Shown one piece after another: positions 1-11,800 of a DNA stretch of 64,000 bases (its first letter is position 1; every line of letters begins with the position of its first letter). A model generated the notes under the pieces. It saw nothing but the letters and a program-made list of their open reading frames with translations. It was not told the DNA's origin and ran no database searches. The stretch is from Gymnogyps californianus. Lineage: Eukaryota > Chordata > Aves > Accipitriformes > Cathartidae. A program made the translations under genes and the position numbers. The stretch covers positions 209,269,494 to 209,333,493 of the forward strand of contig NC_059471.1 of assembly GCF_018139145.2 (NCBI RefSeq), in the 5' to 3' direction.

Positions 1-3000
1 GAGGATCTAGCCCTTAGTGAGGAGAACGGTTCAGCCGCCCACTCTAAGAAAAAATAAGAATCTTGCTAACAGTCTATGGTATAATTCAAACTTCTACAAA
101 GTAATTACTTAAAACAAAGGACAGCTAATTTATCCATTGTTTAATATTTCATCTGACAAAAAAATAAAAAAAATAATTAAAAAAGATAATTGCAGAAACT
201 TTTGGTTTGTTACATCTTTAACTGGTCAGGCTATCAGTCTTTTAGTAACATCCAAACTGTCCGAATATTTCCAAATTATTTTTAGCCATTAGCCTTTGAT
301 TTCATATTAGGAGCAGAAGAAAAAAGACACAGAAAAATTATCAAAACCCCACTCAAAAACTTAGGCTTTCACATAATTTTAGAATTACGCTGCTTGGGAA
401 TATCAGAAAGTGATCAGTTTTATCTGAAATGAAACAAAAACCAGGTTTATAAAGTGTATGAGATCACATAGTGCAATAAGTGGTTTGACCATTTTTAGAA
501 ATGTAACATGAAAACTTTTGCAATCAGCACCTTTGGTTTTTTGCTACATCATGAGCCAGATAAACTTGAAACTACACAGCATTTGTTGTTGATGGCAATT
601 CAGTGTTATTGTAATTTGAATGAGATAAATCACTGGGAGAAAAGGGAGGGTTATCTTATCAGTAATCAAAATACAATTGGAACAGAGCCTCTCACAGCTG
701 TTCAATCAGTCCTAGCTTTCATCCTCTTCATCTACCTTATCATAACAGTTGCCAATCACCTGGTTTCACTGAACTCTACTGGAAGGAGAAAAAAACAGAA
801 CCTTTTTTTTTTGCTGTAAAAGTTCTGTTTCTGAGAGAACATGTAGTTCAGAAACATGGTTCAGGGAGCTATGTTTTCATGACAATTTATCAATTAGAAG
901 TAGCTAGGACAAGATATACAGTTTTTAGTGCACTCATGATGTAAACCAAGCGTTTTAAATGAAACACTCCTGCCTACCTTCTACTGCAGCAAAGAAAACT
1001 TGAGGGCCATGAGTATAGTTTGATTAAAAACAGATACTTGGAAGGAGGAATGTTGCACCAATGTTTTGTTTCAGTTGCACCGGCATAAGCATGGACTCCT
1101 TTGACTTCAAAATACTGATGCATATGTTTTTTATACTGTAAAACTGAGAGAAGATTTTGGCTCATTAATGTCAGCACAATTTAGCTACATGACAGCCCTT
1201 AAAGTGTTCTTGATTTGAATAATTGAAGGGGTCACATGATATTTCAAAGACATAAAACATTTAGATTTTTAAAGCCAACCTTTTCCCTTTATTATTTACA
1301 TTATTTGTCCTTTTTTTCTCTGAAAGTGAATCCAGATTATCCCTATTGCTCCGTTGTTTTCTTATAAAATGTGAGAAATATTAACCTCTGAGCTAAACAA
1401 AGACTTGTAAAGCTTGATTTCATATATTTGTAAAGTTATTGTAACATCCCATATTATGAATTTGACTTTGTGAGAAAGGTTATGGCACGTATTTAACTGT
1501 GAACTTCACACATATTTAAGCACAACATTGTTGCAAAATCTCAGACAATAAATGTTACCTATAGCATTTTTGTGTATGATGTGATGAATCAGGCAGAAAT
1601 ATATGATGGTGAAAAGAGACCAGGATCTGGTTTTACTAAGCAGTTATCTGTTTAAGGGAAAATTTATCTTGCTTAAGATTTGAGTAGGTAACATCTTTGC
1701 TACCTCCCATTTGTGCTGGTATAAGGAATGCTCAGGAGAAATAATGGAAGTGATGCATTGAACCAATGAGCCCCCAGCTGTTAAGGACAACATCTATAAC
1801 TCTCAAGGTTTTCTAAAATGTGGCAAAATAATATGGCAAAATACTGAGCTAATGCGAATGGTTTCTAAACATGCAAACTCAAATAGTAGAAACACTGTGG
1901 GCATATTAACTCATTCCTCTACCTTGGGTAATATATCCTCAGTGAGCTTGGTTAGCTCAACGTGGCACTGCATGACCCTAAATTGCACCATCTGAGCTAG
2001 CACCAGTAAACAGCCAGCTAAATCCCATTCATTAAGTAACTCAGTTATCAGATCTAGTTACAGTTCATCAATTCTCAACTATTTGTATGATACTGCTAGA
2101 AAGTTAGTCTTCAATGAGCAGAACTGGTACTGGTTATCAAGAAAGTGAAACTGTGGGTAGTTGTCACTTCAGGGATTACCTTATCTATAAACAGTATCAT
2201 CCTTGTCTCATTAAATATCATATCACAGAGGCATGAACACCTTTTCAATGACTAACAGCAGAGATGATAGATGTTTTCCCAGGGCACAAATGTATTTCAT
2301 TTGGCCAAGCGGGAACGAGGTGGGAAGACTGTCACGTCCTATCCACATGTTGGGTCCAAGCGTAGCATGGAGCACAGTTTTTACTCACTGGCTGTTCCCC
2401 AGAAAAGCAAGATACAGATTTCCAATTCATGAACTTTTTCTCCGAGAACAAAAGCAAAGCAGGAAAGGAACTGTTGCTCTATAGGCACACCTACTTGCTC
2501 AAAATATTGACAATGCTGCAGCACAGACACACCTGAGTTAGCTTGAAACACGCTTATGTAGTTGTAGCAGTCTAACAACACTGGCTAAGAGGCCAGCAAA
2601 GATTAATTGATTTTGCTCCTCATCTAATTGTGCCTCAATGAAGCTGCATGTTGAATGACTAGGGTGTTACATCAGGCTAAGCAGGCAAGCTACTCTGAAG
2701 TTAGCTCAGGGGATATGACTATACTTTGTCATAACCATGACAATCAATGAAAGTCAGATATACTCAATGCAAAGACAAAATGTCTACATGCTGGTTTTTG
2801 CACAAGTACAATTTCAGACATTTTAGGTTTATTTATTTATTTTTAAAGTCAGTTCCTCTTCTAAACAACCATTATTTCTGGAAAAAAAAAAAACTTCTTA
2901 GGTGAAAATAAAACTGTCTGGGTAATGTCAAAACCTGTCAAGATCTTTGGGGACTATTAAGCAACAAACTACTTAAAATACCATAATGTTTTAGAAAATT

Positions 3001-3784
3001 CCTTTCTGAAAAGCTGGCCTAGTGAGGTCAGTTCATTTTTTTTCAAATTCATCTCTTAACAACACTATCCTTTATTTTAAATTCCTAACAATTGAACCTG
3101 AAAGTCCAAAATCCAGTCAGTGTCTTTACGGATTCACATACCGTGGACAATTAGGAGTCAAAAGTAACAACACTGTCAGTGTGTGTATTGGAGTTAAAGT
3201 TGTGATAATAAAATCCTTCCTCCTGCAAGTGTATTCCTCTTTCAGGGTAAAGAGTATTAAAGTATTTTCTAACTCTTAAAGAAATCTTGGTTTCAGGTAC
3301 CAAACCAATGTACTTCAAAAACAAGTGAACTCATTTAAAAGAATTAACAAATATGAGGTGCTAAGTTTGTTAGGGATATCAGGGGAAATTTTCAAAAAGC
3401 CCAGTGGTTTTAGTTTCAAGTGTGACTTTGGCATTTGAGAACCAAGTTACCATTGACTCTTGGTGAGACTTCTGGGGTAGGTCTGTGAAGGATTTAGATC
3501 TCAAATTTGAGACAGTGTGAGACTGAAGGTAACCTGCAGTGGGTCAGCCATCAGCGAGTGAGGGTGTGAACTCTGTCACTGGCGTAAGAGGCTGCAAGAA
3601 AGAGCGTCTCTCTACATCTTAAAATGCTGTGACGTAGGGGAAAATCCAGCAGAGATAGATTTGGTCTGAAATTAAACAAGTCTTTCTTTGATGTATTTTA
3701 TTTTTTCTTTATTACTGAACTGACAATATAAAACTGCACAAATTATTTACTAAGGTGAATTAGTTAATATGCGCAGTGGGGTTA

Positions 3785-3812
3785 GGAAGCTTCCCTGGAA
3801 GCTTCCCCGGAA
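3785..3812. promoter_or_regulatory. Clustered GGAA/TTCC palindromes (STAT/ETS-like)
   Basis: GGAAGCTTCC occurs twice (3785-3794 and 3797-3806). The spacing also creates TTCCCTGGAA (3791-3800) and TTCCCCGGAA (3803-3812), both of the TTC-N4-GAA form bound by STAT6-type factors and rich in ETS GGAA cores. Four overlapping 10-bp palindromes in 28 bp is a directly visible pattern; regulatory use is inference only. Confidence 0.4.
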
Positions 3813-4509
3813 ATTTAGTTGCATATGCAAAATTGCAAAACAGAATAAGTAGTACTTGAGCTTTCAGAACTTCAGGGACAGACTTATGATGGAAAATGCA
3901 TTTGACCTGATTCACAAAAAGGTCTTTTCATGCTTGAAAATCATGTATGAAACTCTTGTGTCTATCTGTGTAACAATTCTTCAAAGTCCTGTGATTAATA
4001 AGATGCAAATAGACTTTGGGGTAGTTCTGCTTGTAGGTAAATCATTATATTTTATATAGCAGCCAGCTTAGATGGACTGTGTCCAGGTTTTCTTGTATGG
4101 GTACAAATCAGTGACCTCATATTTTCAATTTCAGACATAGCTATCAACACTCCTTCTGTTAAAATTTGTTGTTGCAGAGTGGGATCCACCCTTCACTTTG
4201 ATCACATATCCAGCACTTTGAGGAATTGTCTTTTCACATTAATGGAACAGATGAGTAAAATTCATGCTTGGATTTACATCCTTCTCTCTTCTGATAGCTC
4301 TTGTTTCTTCTAATCCACAAGGGAGGGTTTGGATGAATTTCAGCAAGGGGCTGAAAGCTCTGACTGCAGTTAAACAGTCTGTGTAGCTCACATACAGATA
4401 CACACAGCTCTGCTAATGCACTTTAATTACAGCAAAATAAAGGAGGGACTTCTAACCACTGGCCCTCCTTGCACAGAATTCAGTGCCAAAATAGAGTAAA
4501 AGTGATGAT

Positions 4510-4581
4510 GCCCAATTTTGCTCTTAATTTACCCTAATGAAAATCAATAGAGTTACACCATGGATAAAAGAATCTGATTGC
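4510..4581. repeat. Degenerate sauropsid palindromic repeat relic
   Basis: The segment has the order CCAATTTTGCTCTTAATTTAC, then an AATCAATAGAGTTACACC core, then AGAATCTGATTGC. I know this as a dispersed palindromic family of bird, crocodile and turtle genomes, with a CATTGACTTCAATGGAGTTAC-type centre and AGAATCTGGCC-type ends. It is short, mutated and non-coding. Confidence 0.4.
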
Positions 4582-7539
4582 TGTGGTTCTGCAACGTGTG
4601 GAATATATTTAGTGTCCATTAGATTAAATATTACTTCAAATTAGTTACCATTACTTATCAAACATTTCCAGTTATACCTACAATTTGTTAGGTTAGGTTC
4701 TGTACATCAAAAAGGAATTTCCAGTTTTTCCCTTCCATCCAAATGTCATAAACATAATTAATAATCAAACAGCAGCAAAGCCCCCAATACCGTTTTTCAA
4801 CTCAAAGTGAATTTTCTCATGCTTAATGCTGCTCTGTCAATCAAAGTTTTAAATTCCTTTCAGGTTACTCAAACCAAACTAGTTCTACTTTCAATGTTTT
4901 TGTAATTATTGCACACTCAAATGGGAACACGAAATTTCTAATTAACTACTAGATTCAAAATGGAAAATAAACCTTAAATACAATTTTTACATTAATTTTC
5001 TGGATTCTGGGCATACTCCAACGGGGCTGGGAGGAGTGTGTTTCTACCTAAAATTTCATGACGTGCAAGCAAACTTCATACTGTAATTCTGATAACACCA
5101 AGAAATTATAATGTGAAGTGCTTTAACTGGTTTTAAAATCTCCCCAAAAATGTCTTAATCCACTTCACACAACACACAGTTAAGCCATGGAAATTCTTGA
5201 CATGGGCTGTTGTAGATGGTAAAATTGTTTATAGTTTCAAGAGGCAAAGTGATAAGATCAAGAAAAAGAAATCCTTAAAAGGCTATTAAATTTAGAGACA
5301 CAGTCCTTAGCTCACCAAGTTCCTGAAATTCAAACTGTAGGAGATGTAGAGAGTATTCTGGGGAACTATCACTATCTGATTGACCTAACCCTATTATCTT
5401 CTCCTACTATGGAGAATCCTTATTATGGAAACCCCATATTATGTGTTTGCTTTGGCTGTGGTTGGAGACAGCATATTTCCCTCCTAGTCACATGTGGATA
5501 AAAGTGCAGCCATGACTTGAGTCTTGAGAAGAAAAGTGAAGATGCAAGACATGAAATGTAATTCAGCAAAATAACTGCTGCCACTCCCTTCTCACCTGGA
5601 CCATGCTCTGTGGCTGCCAATGGGGCCTCCCGGACCCATCCTCCTCCCCACTCTGTCTCCCCTCCTCAAAGCCTTTGGGGCCTCCCTGGGTGAGTGGAAG
5701 TATTTGCAAACAGCATCATTTCACGCTGACTGAGTCAATCTTCTGTAACAGCATTTCAACCTCTAATTCCTTCTAAATACCTTTTGTTTTGAAATAACTT
5801 GTCCATATTTCATCTTTTAAGTGAACACCAGAAAGACCCATCAGCAATTTCCAGTAGAGATGGAAGAGGGAAAGTGAGTGGATTATCAGCACTCAGGTAG
5901 CACCTGCTGTCTGGCTGGGCTTAATGCATGACAAGATTTGGATACAACTTTGTGGTGCTTGACCTCAGAGCACAAGTTCATTTGCTTAAAGACATGCCAA
6001 TGTAAATATAGTCGGATTTGTTTGAACACCAAATCACCTGGTGCATCAGGTTCTATTTAGAGCAGCCTCAGAAAGGGGATTCAAAGATAATTGAAAGTAA
6101 CTTTAGGATGTTTTGACTCCAAGCACACTTGGCCAGTCCCACCTGAACCGGCTCATCGCGGGTTCCTGGTGAATGCTACCAGCTGAAAGGGCCAAACTGC
6201 AGCATGTCCAGCCACATCTCCTCCCACCTTCTGCAGCAAATGTCAGTAAGAGCGAGGTGACATGCATATCAATTACAATTGCAAAAGTGAAAATACTGTT
6301 CCAAAAGTAAAAAAAAAAAGCAATATTTTGTTCAATGAAATTAACTGTGAGGGGAGGGGGGGAAAGCTGGTGTCCTACCATGCTAAAAATTAAAATGTTC
6401 CCAATTAAGTTTTTTTTATTCTTTTCCTCTCTCTTTGTACTAGCACAAAGGAAGTCTAGTCCACACCACTGATCCTAGGTGTCTTGTCAATCTAAATAAA
6501 TGATAGTTTATTCATCGTATCAACACAATAGCATAATTATCCTCAGTGTTAGCATCAGGAATAAAGCTCAGTGGAATTTTGCATCAGGGAAGAGAAATAA
6601 TGAAAATTTTATGTTTCTGAGGCTCCAGTGGAATATCAATGAGAATCAGTATATCACTTTTTGCTCAAGCCACAAAAACTGCACTTTTCTTACTAAGAAA
6701 GAGATCAAAGATCACATTCATATCATTCACTTTGGGTCCCTGTCAGAACAGAAGCCTTTAGAGGATGACCTGTAGACAGAAGGTATTAAGGAAATGGCCC
6801 AGGCACACCAAAATGGAAAGCAGGGTTTGCCTTCTTTTCTTTATTATGTAAAATGAGAATTACCAAAACATAACAATTTCTGCAAAATGTACTGCAAATT
6901 CTAATTTAGTTCATTGTTTCACGCTCTACATTTCTTTGCCCTTTGAGTGATTTAAAACAGGACCATTTTTCACCTGAATTCAGGAAACATTCTCCATTGG
7001 CACCAAATTGCCACGCCTGCACAATGAGTTTAATGAATTGCTTACATAGGTTGTGTAGCCTCAGTGTAAGTTTGGTTTATGTAAAGGACACATTAAAAAT
7101 TGGAATGTTTTGGGAGGCAGGGCACTTTCCACTTACCCTTCCAGACCCAATGATATTATTCATTCTCAGCAGCTCTGCCAGTTATTCTGCTAATTTCCCT
7201 CCAAAAGAATGCTCCTTTGGGTGCAATATTCAAGTGTATATGTATGTCAACTGCCGCACAGGCTTCCAAATGCCCACATTGATCCAAGATACCATGAGTC
7301 ACTGTTGACAGATGAGGAACATTCACACAAAACCCCTGCTGAAAGTTAAAGGAGAACTCACATTTTTCCTTGATGGTCACACACTAACACATTGTGGTTA
7401 ATGGTATGCTCCAGACATTTGCCAAAAAAAATTTAAAAATAATATTTTAAAGTTGCAATTCACCTAAAATTGAATGGGACGCTGATTCAGTGTTTCCAAA
7501 TTAAAGCAACACGGGGTGGTTCCAAATAAGTTCTAAAGA

Positions 7540-7630
7540 GCCAGATTTCAGCTGATAGAAAGTGGTATAACTCTTGCTCTATTGATTTTAGTAAACCCAA
7601 ATTAATTTACAGCAGATGTGGATATAACTT
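7540..7630. repeat. Degenerate sauropsid palindromic repeat relic
   Basis: It begins GCCAGATTTCAGCTGA, has a TATTGATTTTAGT centre, and continues to AATTTACAGCAGATGTGG. The order and spacing match the palindromic family seen at 52180-52285, and the ends and centre are both recognisable. Confidence 0.42.
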
Positions 7631-10594
7631 AAAGTCTTAAAGTGAAGTATACTAAGTGTGTCTCTAGAACTCCTTATCATCTAGCAGGATTTTGATTAAA
7701 TCTGGAATAAACTAACATCATGATAAAGTTCCTATATATTTATAATGTCTGAAGACCACTTAATACCCAAGAAAGAGATAACAAAGCAGCATCATGACAT
7801 TCTGTTGCAGACTACATTCATACTTCTAAAATAGCTGGGGAAATGACTCCTTGTTCTGATGATGAAGAGGTTTCCTATTGACACATACATATTGGAAAAT
7901 CTTCAAGAATGGATATCTCAGTCTTGAAATCAGTGAATCCTGAGCCTCCATGGAGCATTACTGATCAGTGTACAACCAATGAACTACTTTTTCCAAAGTT
8001 AAACTTTTCCAAAGTTTTCAAAAGTTACTGAAACCATTTCTGTTTCCTGTACTGTTGAATAAATATTCAAGATAAAGTATTTTGGTTTGTTTTATTTTTT
8101 CCTTAAACAAATGTAATTCCAGCAGCAGCTGACATGGCTTCTAATATAATGGCAAACATTTGGGTTTATTTCTAGCTAGTCTAATTATGAAAGGCATCAG
8201 GGTAGATGTGTTTTCTTTTTGTAGCCACTAATACTAATTTGACCTACTGGGGAAACAATTTCAAAATGTCAACATTTGCATGCCTGAACCCTGCTATGAA
8301 CTAAAAGGATTCATGTGCAGAGGTCCTGCCTCAAGCTGTGACACACTACTTACCTCCTCAGAGGGAGTTAACACATTAATTTGAACAAATGAAATTAGAA
8401 CAGCCAACTCTCCATGGTGGTCAGAGGAAAAGTACCCTGACCATAGTGGCTGACTGCAGTTTAAGTGGTATATTGCTTAATTAAACTGTAGTACAACAGC
8501 TGAATAAGGAGTGCATAAACACCCCACAAAAGAGGAGGTCTTCAAGCCTGGAGGTATATATGAACATAGTACCCAGTTCCCTAAAAGGAAAGTTACTATT
8601 GCCCTTTTTAGAAGTATAAGCTTTGAGATGTAAGACAATAATTTACACATTTGCTGTATATGCTGGTTTCTGCAGATGTATATTCCAGAAAGCACTCCTG
8701 AGATTCAGATGCTAACAAGTTTGAACAGAAATCTGGTAGAAAGGTCTGCAAGCTGAGGAAGCTTGCATCTGCTCCACTGCTTAGTTCAACCAGTTCATGA
8801 CCCTTGAGGTCTAATCCAAAGCCAAGCAAAGGCAGTGGGATTTTACTGATTGTGCTGAAAACTGAATCAAGCCAATGGATTAAGGCTATGGTTCCTACAG
8901 GACCTGTGTTTTCAGGAACTTCCTCCAAAACATTTACCCTTATAACCTGAAAAACATTTTTTAAAAAGTATGCACTTTAAGCTAAAACACAGGGTCCCGA
9001 TGGATGTCACTAGGTAACGCTTTTATGCACAGTGCTCCAAATACATTTCTTATCTTGTGATTAAATGTTCAATCCGACATGCTTTGCAATGATCTCTGTA
9101 GAGAAAATATAAGCAGTGGGAGTTTTCTATTTTGCCTTAGTCTAACTCATATGAGTTGAGAGTGGGTTTTGGGAAGTGGGATTTGGTGTTGGTTCATGTA
9201 TGTTATACGCATGTCCTCCTGTCTCCCATGCTATTTGAGAATTGTGTTTCAGAATACTACTAAAATAATGGATGGTGTGCACTACACCTAACTTGGATAT
9301 CTGATCTGGGCCTAAGTTTTAGTTATGTCATGAAGCAGTTTGCCTAAAATAAGTGTTATGTGGGTCAGTGGAAGTCATGAGGTGCCCCTGAGGATCTCCA
9401 CAAAGAGATCAAGTCTGCCTAAATTTAAGAACCTAAATTAAATGAGTCAAATCCCATTTCATTCTGCAAAAGACATATCGACGTTAAACTGGACTGTGGT
9501 ATTTTAATTGTAGGTATTCATTAATTGTCATGACTTAGATTAAGATGTATATTTTTTGTATGTTATCCTTACTTTGTTCAGTGGGCAGAATGGGTGGAAC
9601 ATCAAATTTATCTTTCTTTTTGAGCTTTTTCAGTATTTGCCCTAATGACTACATAGCCTTCAAATGCTGGTCTGGAAGAGAGAATTATTAAATTGCTTTT
9701 CATCTTTCCTATGGCAAAAATCTGAGTCAGAAACATGATTCAATGGAAGAGAAACCATTATGATTCCTAATTTATGTAGACACAGGAAGAAAGAAAACAA
9801 AAGTACCCTAAAATAATAGGCATTTGATTTGACTCAACAAGCCCTGATCTTTGATAATACTTAGCATGACGAGATACATGATTTCAAACCACAGTCCCCC
9901 ACTCTGCCAAGTGCAGAAATATGCCTGTGGATCCACAGGGGAGGTAGCTAGATGACAGCCACAAAAATTATGAACTCTCAGTCAGTGACCATCTAGCACA
10001 CAGCACACAGGAATGATAGAGCAGCAAGATAATAGTTTAGATATCCGGGAGAGGAATCAAGTACCCTAACCTTTTTGTCCCCCGCCTCACTTATCACACA
10101 GATACTAGATTCTGCAATAAATGAAGTAGGGGTGTTATACAGAACAAGCACCTCTGATCTCACCTTGCTTCTTTACCTAGTCCCACCCTGTGCATCAAGG
10201 GAAACAGAAGTCCCTTAGAAATAACAGACAAAAATTGTGTAATCAAAGGTTGCATGGGACTGCTGCAGTTCCAATATCAAATGGGCTGCTGGATCCTCCA
10301 GTTGTGTGAGGAGAACAAGGCTTTCTCTCTGGAATTCAGATCCAGTGGTAGTCCAGACTTTATGCCACAGATTTGCATCCAGAAGTGACTGTGTTGGCCA
10401 AAAAATTCCAAATAGAAAAAAGCAGGACACTCAGCATGTAAACCTTCAGTCCAAAGTATTACAGGTTATGAGAAACTAAACCCATTGATTTATCACGGGA
10501 AGTACCAGGCACATTTAATTAGTTCAAATAATAAGGCGTTTACTATGAAGAATTGTATGACTTTTTCTAGTCTTAAAACTTAGCACACAGTCAT

Positions 10595-10645
10595 CTCCTA
10601 CTGAAGTCAACAGCATTTAACTCCTGATTTAGATTATATACACTA
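10595..10645. repeat. Partial sauropsid palindromic repeat relic
   Basis: CTCCTACTGAAGTCAACAGC followed by TTTAACTCCTGATTTAGATT matches the central half of the same family (CTCCATTGACTTCAATGG then AGTTACTCCTGATTTACACC). The outer arms are not clear. Confidence 0.38.
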
Positions 10646-11539
10646 AAATGTTTCTGTAAATCAGGAATATAGACTGTTTTATCATTAGGTGAACATACTC
10701 CACATTTTACTGTGGAGTAAAAGCAAGTGAATTGGACAACCTGTAGTTTCCTCACATCGGAAGCCTCTGTACCTGCATGCACATCCTAATTCCTGTATAA
10801 TCCTGAGTGGTTTACCTCTTAAAATAAACAGACTCTACCTTATGTCCTTACTGGATTACTGTGAGTAGGATGTTTACATAAAGGATATAGCTAAGTATTC
10901 ACTGAACATAACAAGAGTGCAATTCATTCCCATGCATTAGAGTCCATTATAATTTGGTGGCTATTTTAAATAAACCAACATTTAACTATGCCAGCAATTA
11001 CTATATAATGTTAATACTCTAATTGTGTCCAATCCTTCCCCTCCAGAGTTTGATTCATTAAAATGTTTATCTGCACTACCACTACCCATGGAGTGTAAAT
11101 AGAAGATGAGCATTTTGTGTGATAGAAAGTAAGCATAGTTTATTGTCCAGGTGTATTAGACACCAATTTAGTAAACATTATTATTCTCACAGCTAATAAT
11201 ACTAATTACACTGTGCTCTACCCTTCATGCAAAGATCTAACCACACTCTAATAAACAATAGGACCTGAGCCTCATTCTCAGTCATTTATTTGGGCAATGC
11301 AGAAGTGTTTCAAAATGGAAATAAATGTTTTAAAGCTTCTTTGTATTATCCTAATTGTGGAATATCTCCATGATGTGAAGCAAAAAAACCCATGGGGAAC
11401 TGCAATTCTGAGTGCCATTTTAGGCTGACACAGCATCACAAGACTGCAACTTACTGTGCCTGAGCAAGTAACGTCTGTGGAAAAAAAGAGATGGCTAAGG
11501 GCTGATCTAATTGTTGTCTTCAATTACGTGTTGGTGGAT

Positions 11540-11800
11540 TATAAAGAAGAGAGAACCAGACTCTTGCCACAGGTACACAGTGAAAGGACAAGAGGTAACA
11601 TGCACAAGTTGCAACAGGGAAATACTGAATGGGATATAAAGAAAAAAGTCTTGACTGGAACAATAACCAGAGAGGTTGTGGAGTCTTCATCTTTGGATAT
11701 CTTCAAAACTTGACTGAATCAGACATAAAAACCCCTGACCTAATTCTGAGTATGGTCTTGATTTGAGCAGGAGGTTGAATTAGTCCCTTCCAATTATAAT
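11540..11800 (+). mobile_element. CR1 LINE fragment (truncated 3' end)
   Basis: This segment follows the avian CR1 3' end in order. It has an AAGAAGAGAGAACCAGACTC-like start, then GGACAAGAGGTAACATGCAC. Next come AGAGGTTGTGGAGTC with TTCAAAACTTGACTG, and it closes with GGAGGTTGAATTAGTCCCTTCCAA. A T-rich run follows, not a clear terminal 8-bp microsatellite. It is a dead 5'-truncated copy of about 260 bp with many substitutions and small indels, inserted antisense to SEMA3A transcription. The apparent 85-codon frame here is CR1 3' non-coding sequence and not a gene. Confidence 0.88.

Larger units (their letters stand above)
1..11539 (-). other. SEMA3A: SEMA3A intron 1, distal segment
   Basis: This is AT-rich intronic sequence with no exon-like, domain-bearing or RNA-gene feature recognised. 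It contains degenerate sauropsid palindromic repeat relics (about 4510, 7540 and 10595), a paired GGAA/TTCC palindrome cluster at 3785-3812, and a tandem TTTCCAAAGTT duplication near 7986-8016. Open frames up to 121 codons occur on both strands, show no family resemblance and are taken as chance. SEMA3A exon 2 was not seen, so intron 1 continues beyond the left edge. Confidence 0.7.

Noticed and set aside
11456..11713. 85-codon plus-strand frame
   Set aside because: It overlaps the 3' end of a degraded CR1 LINE and encodes no part of the CR1 ORF2 protein.
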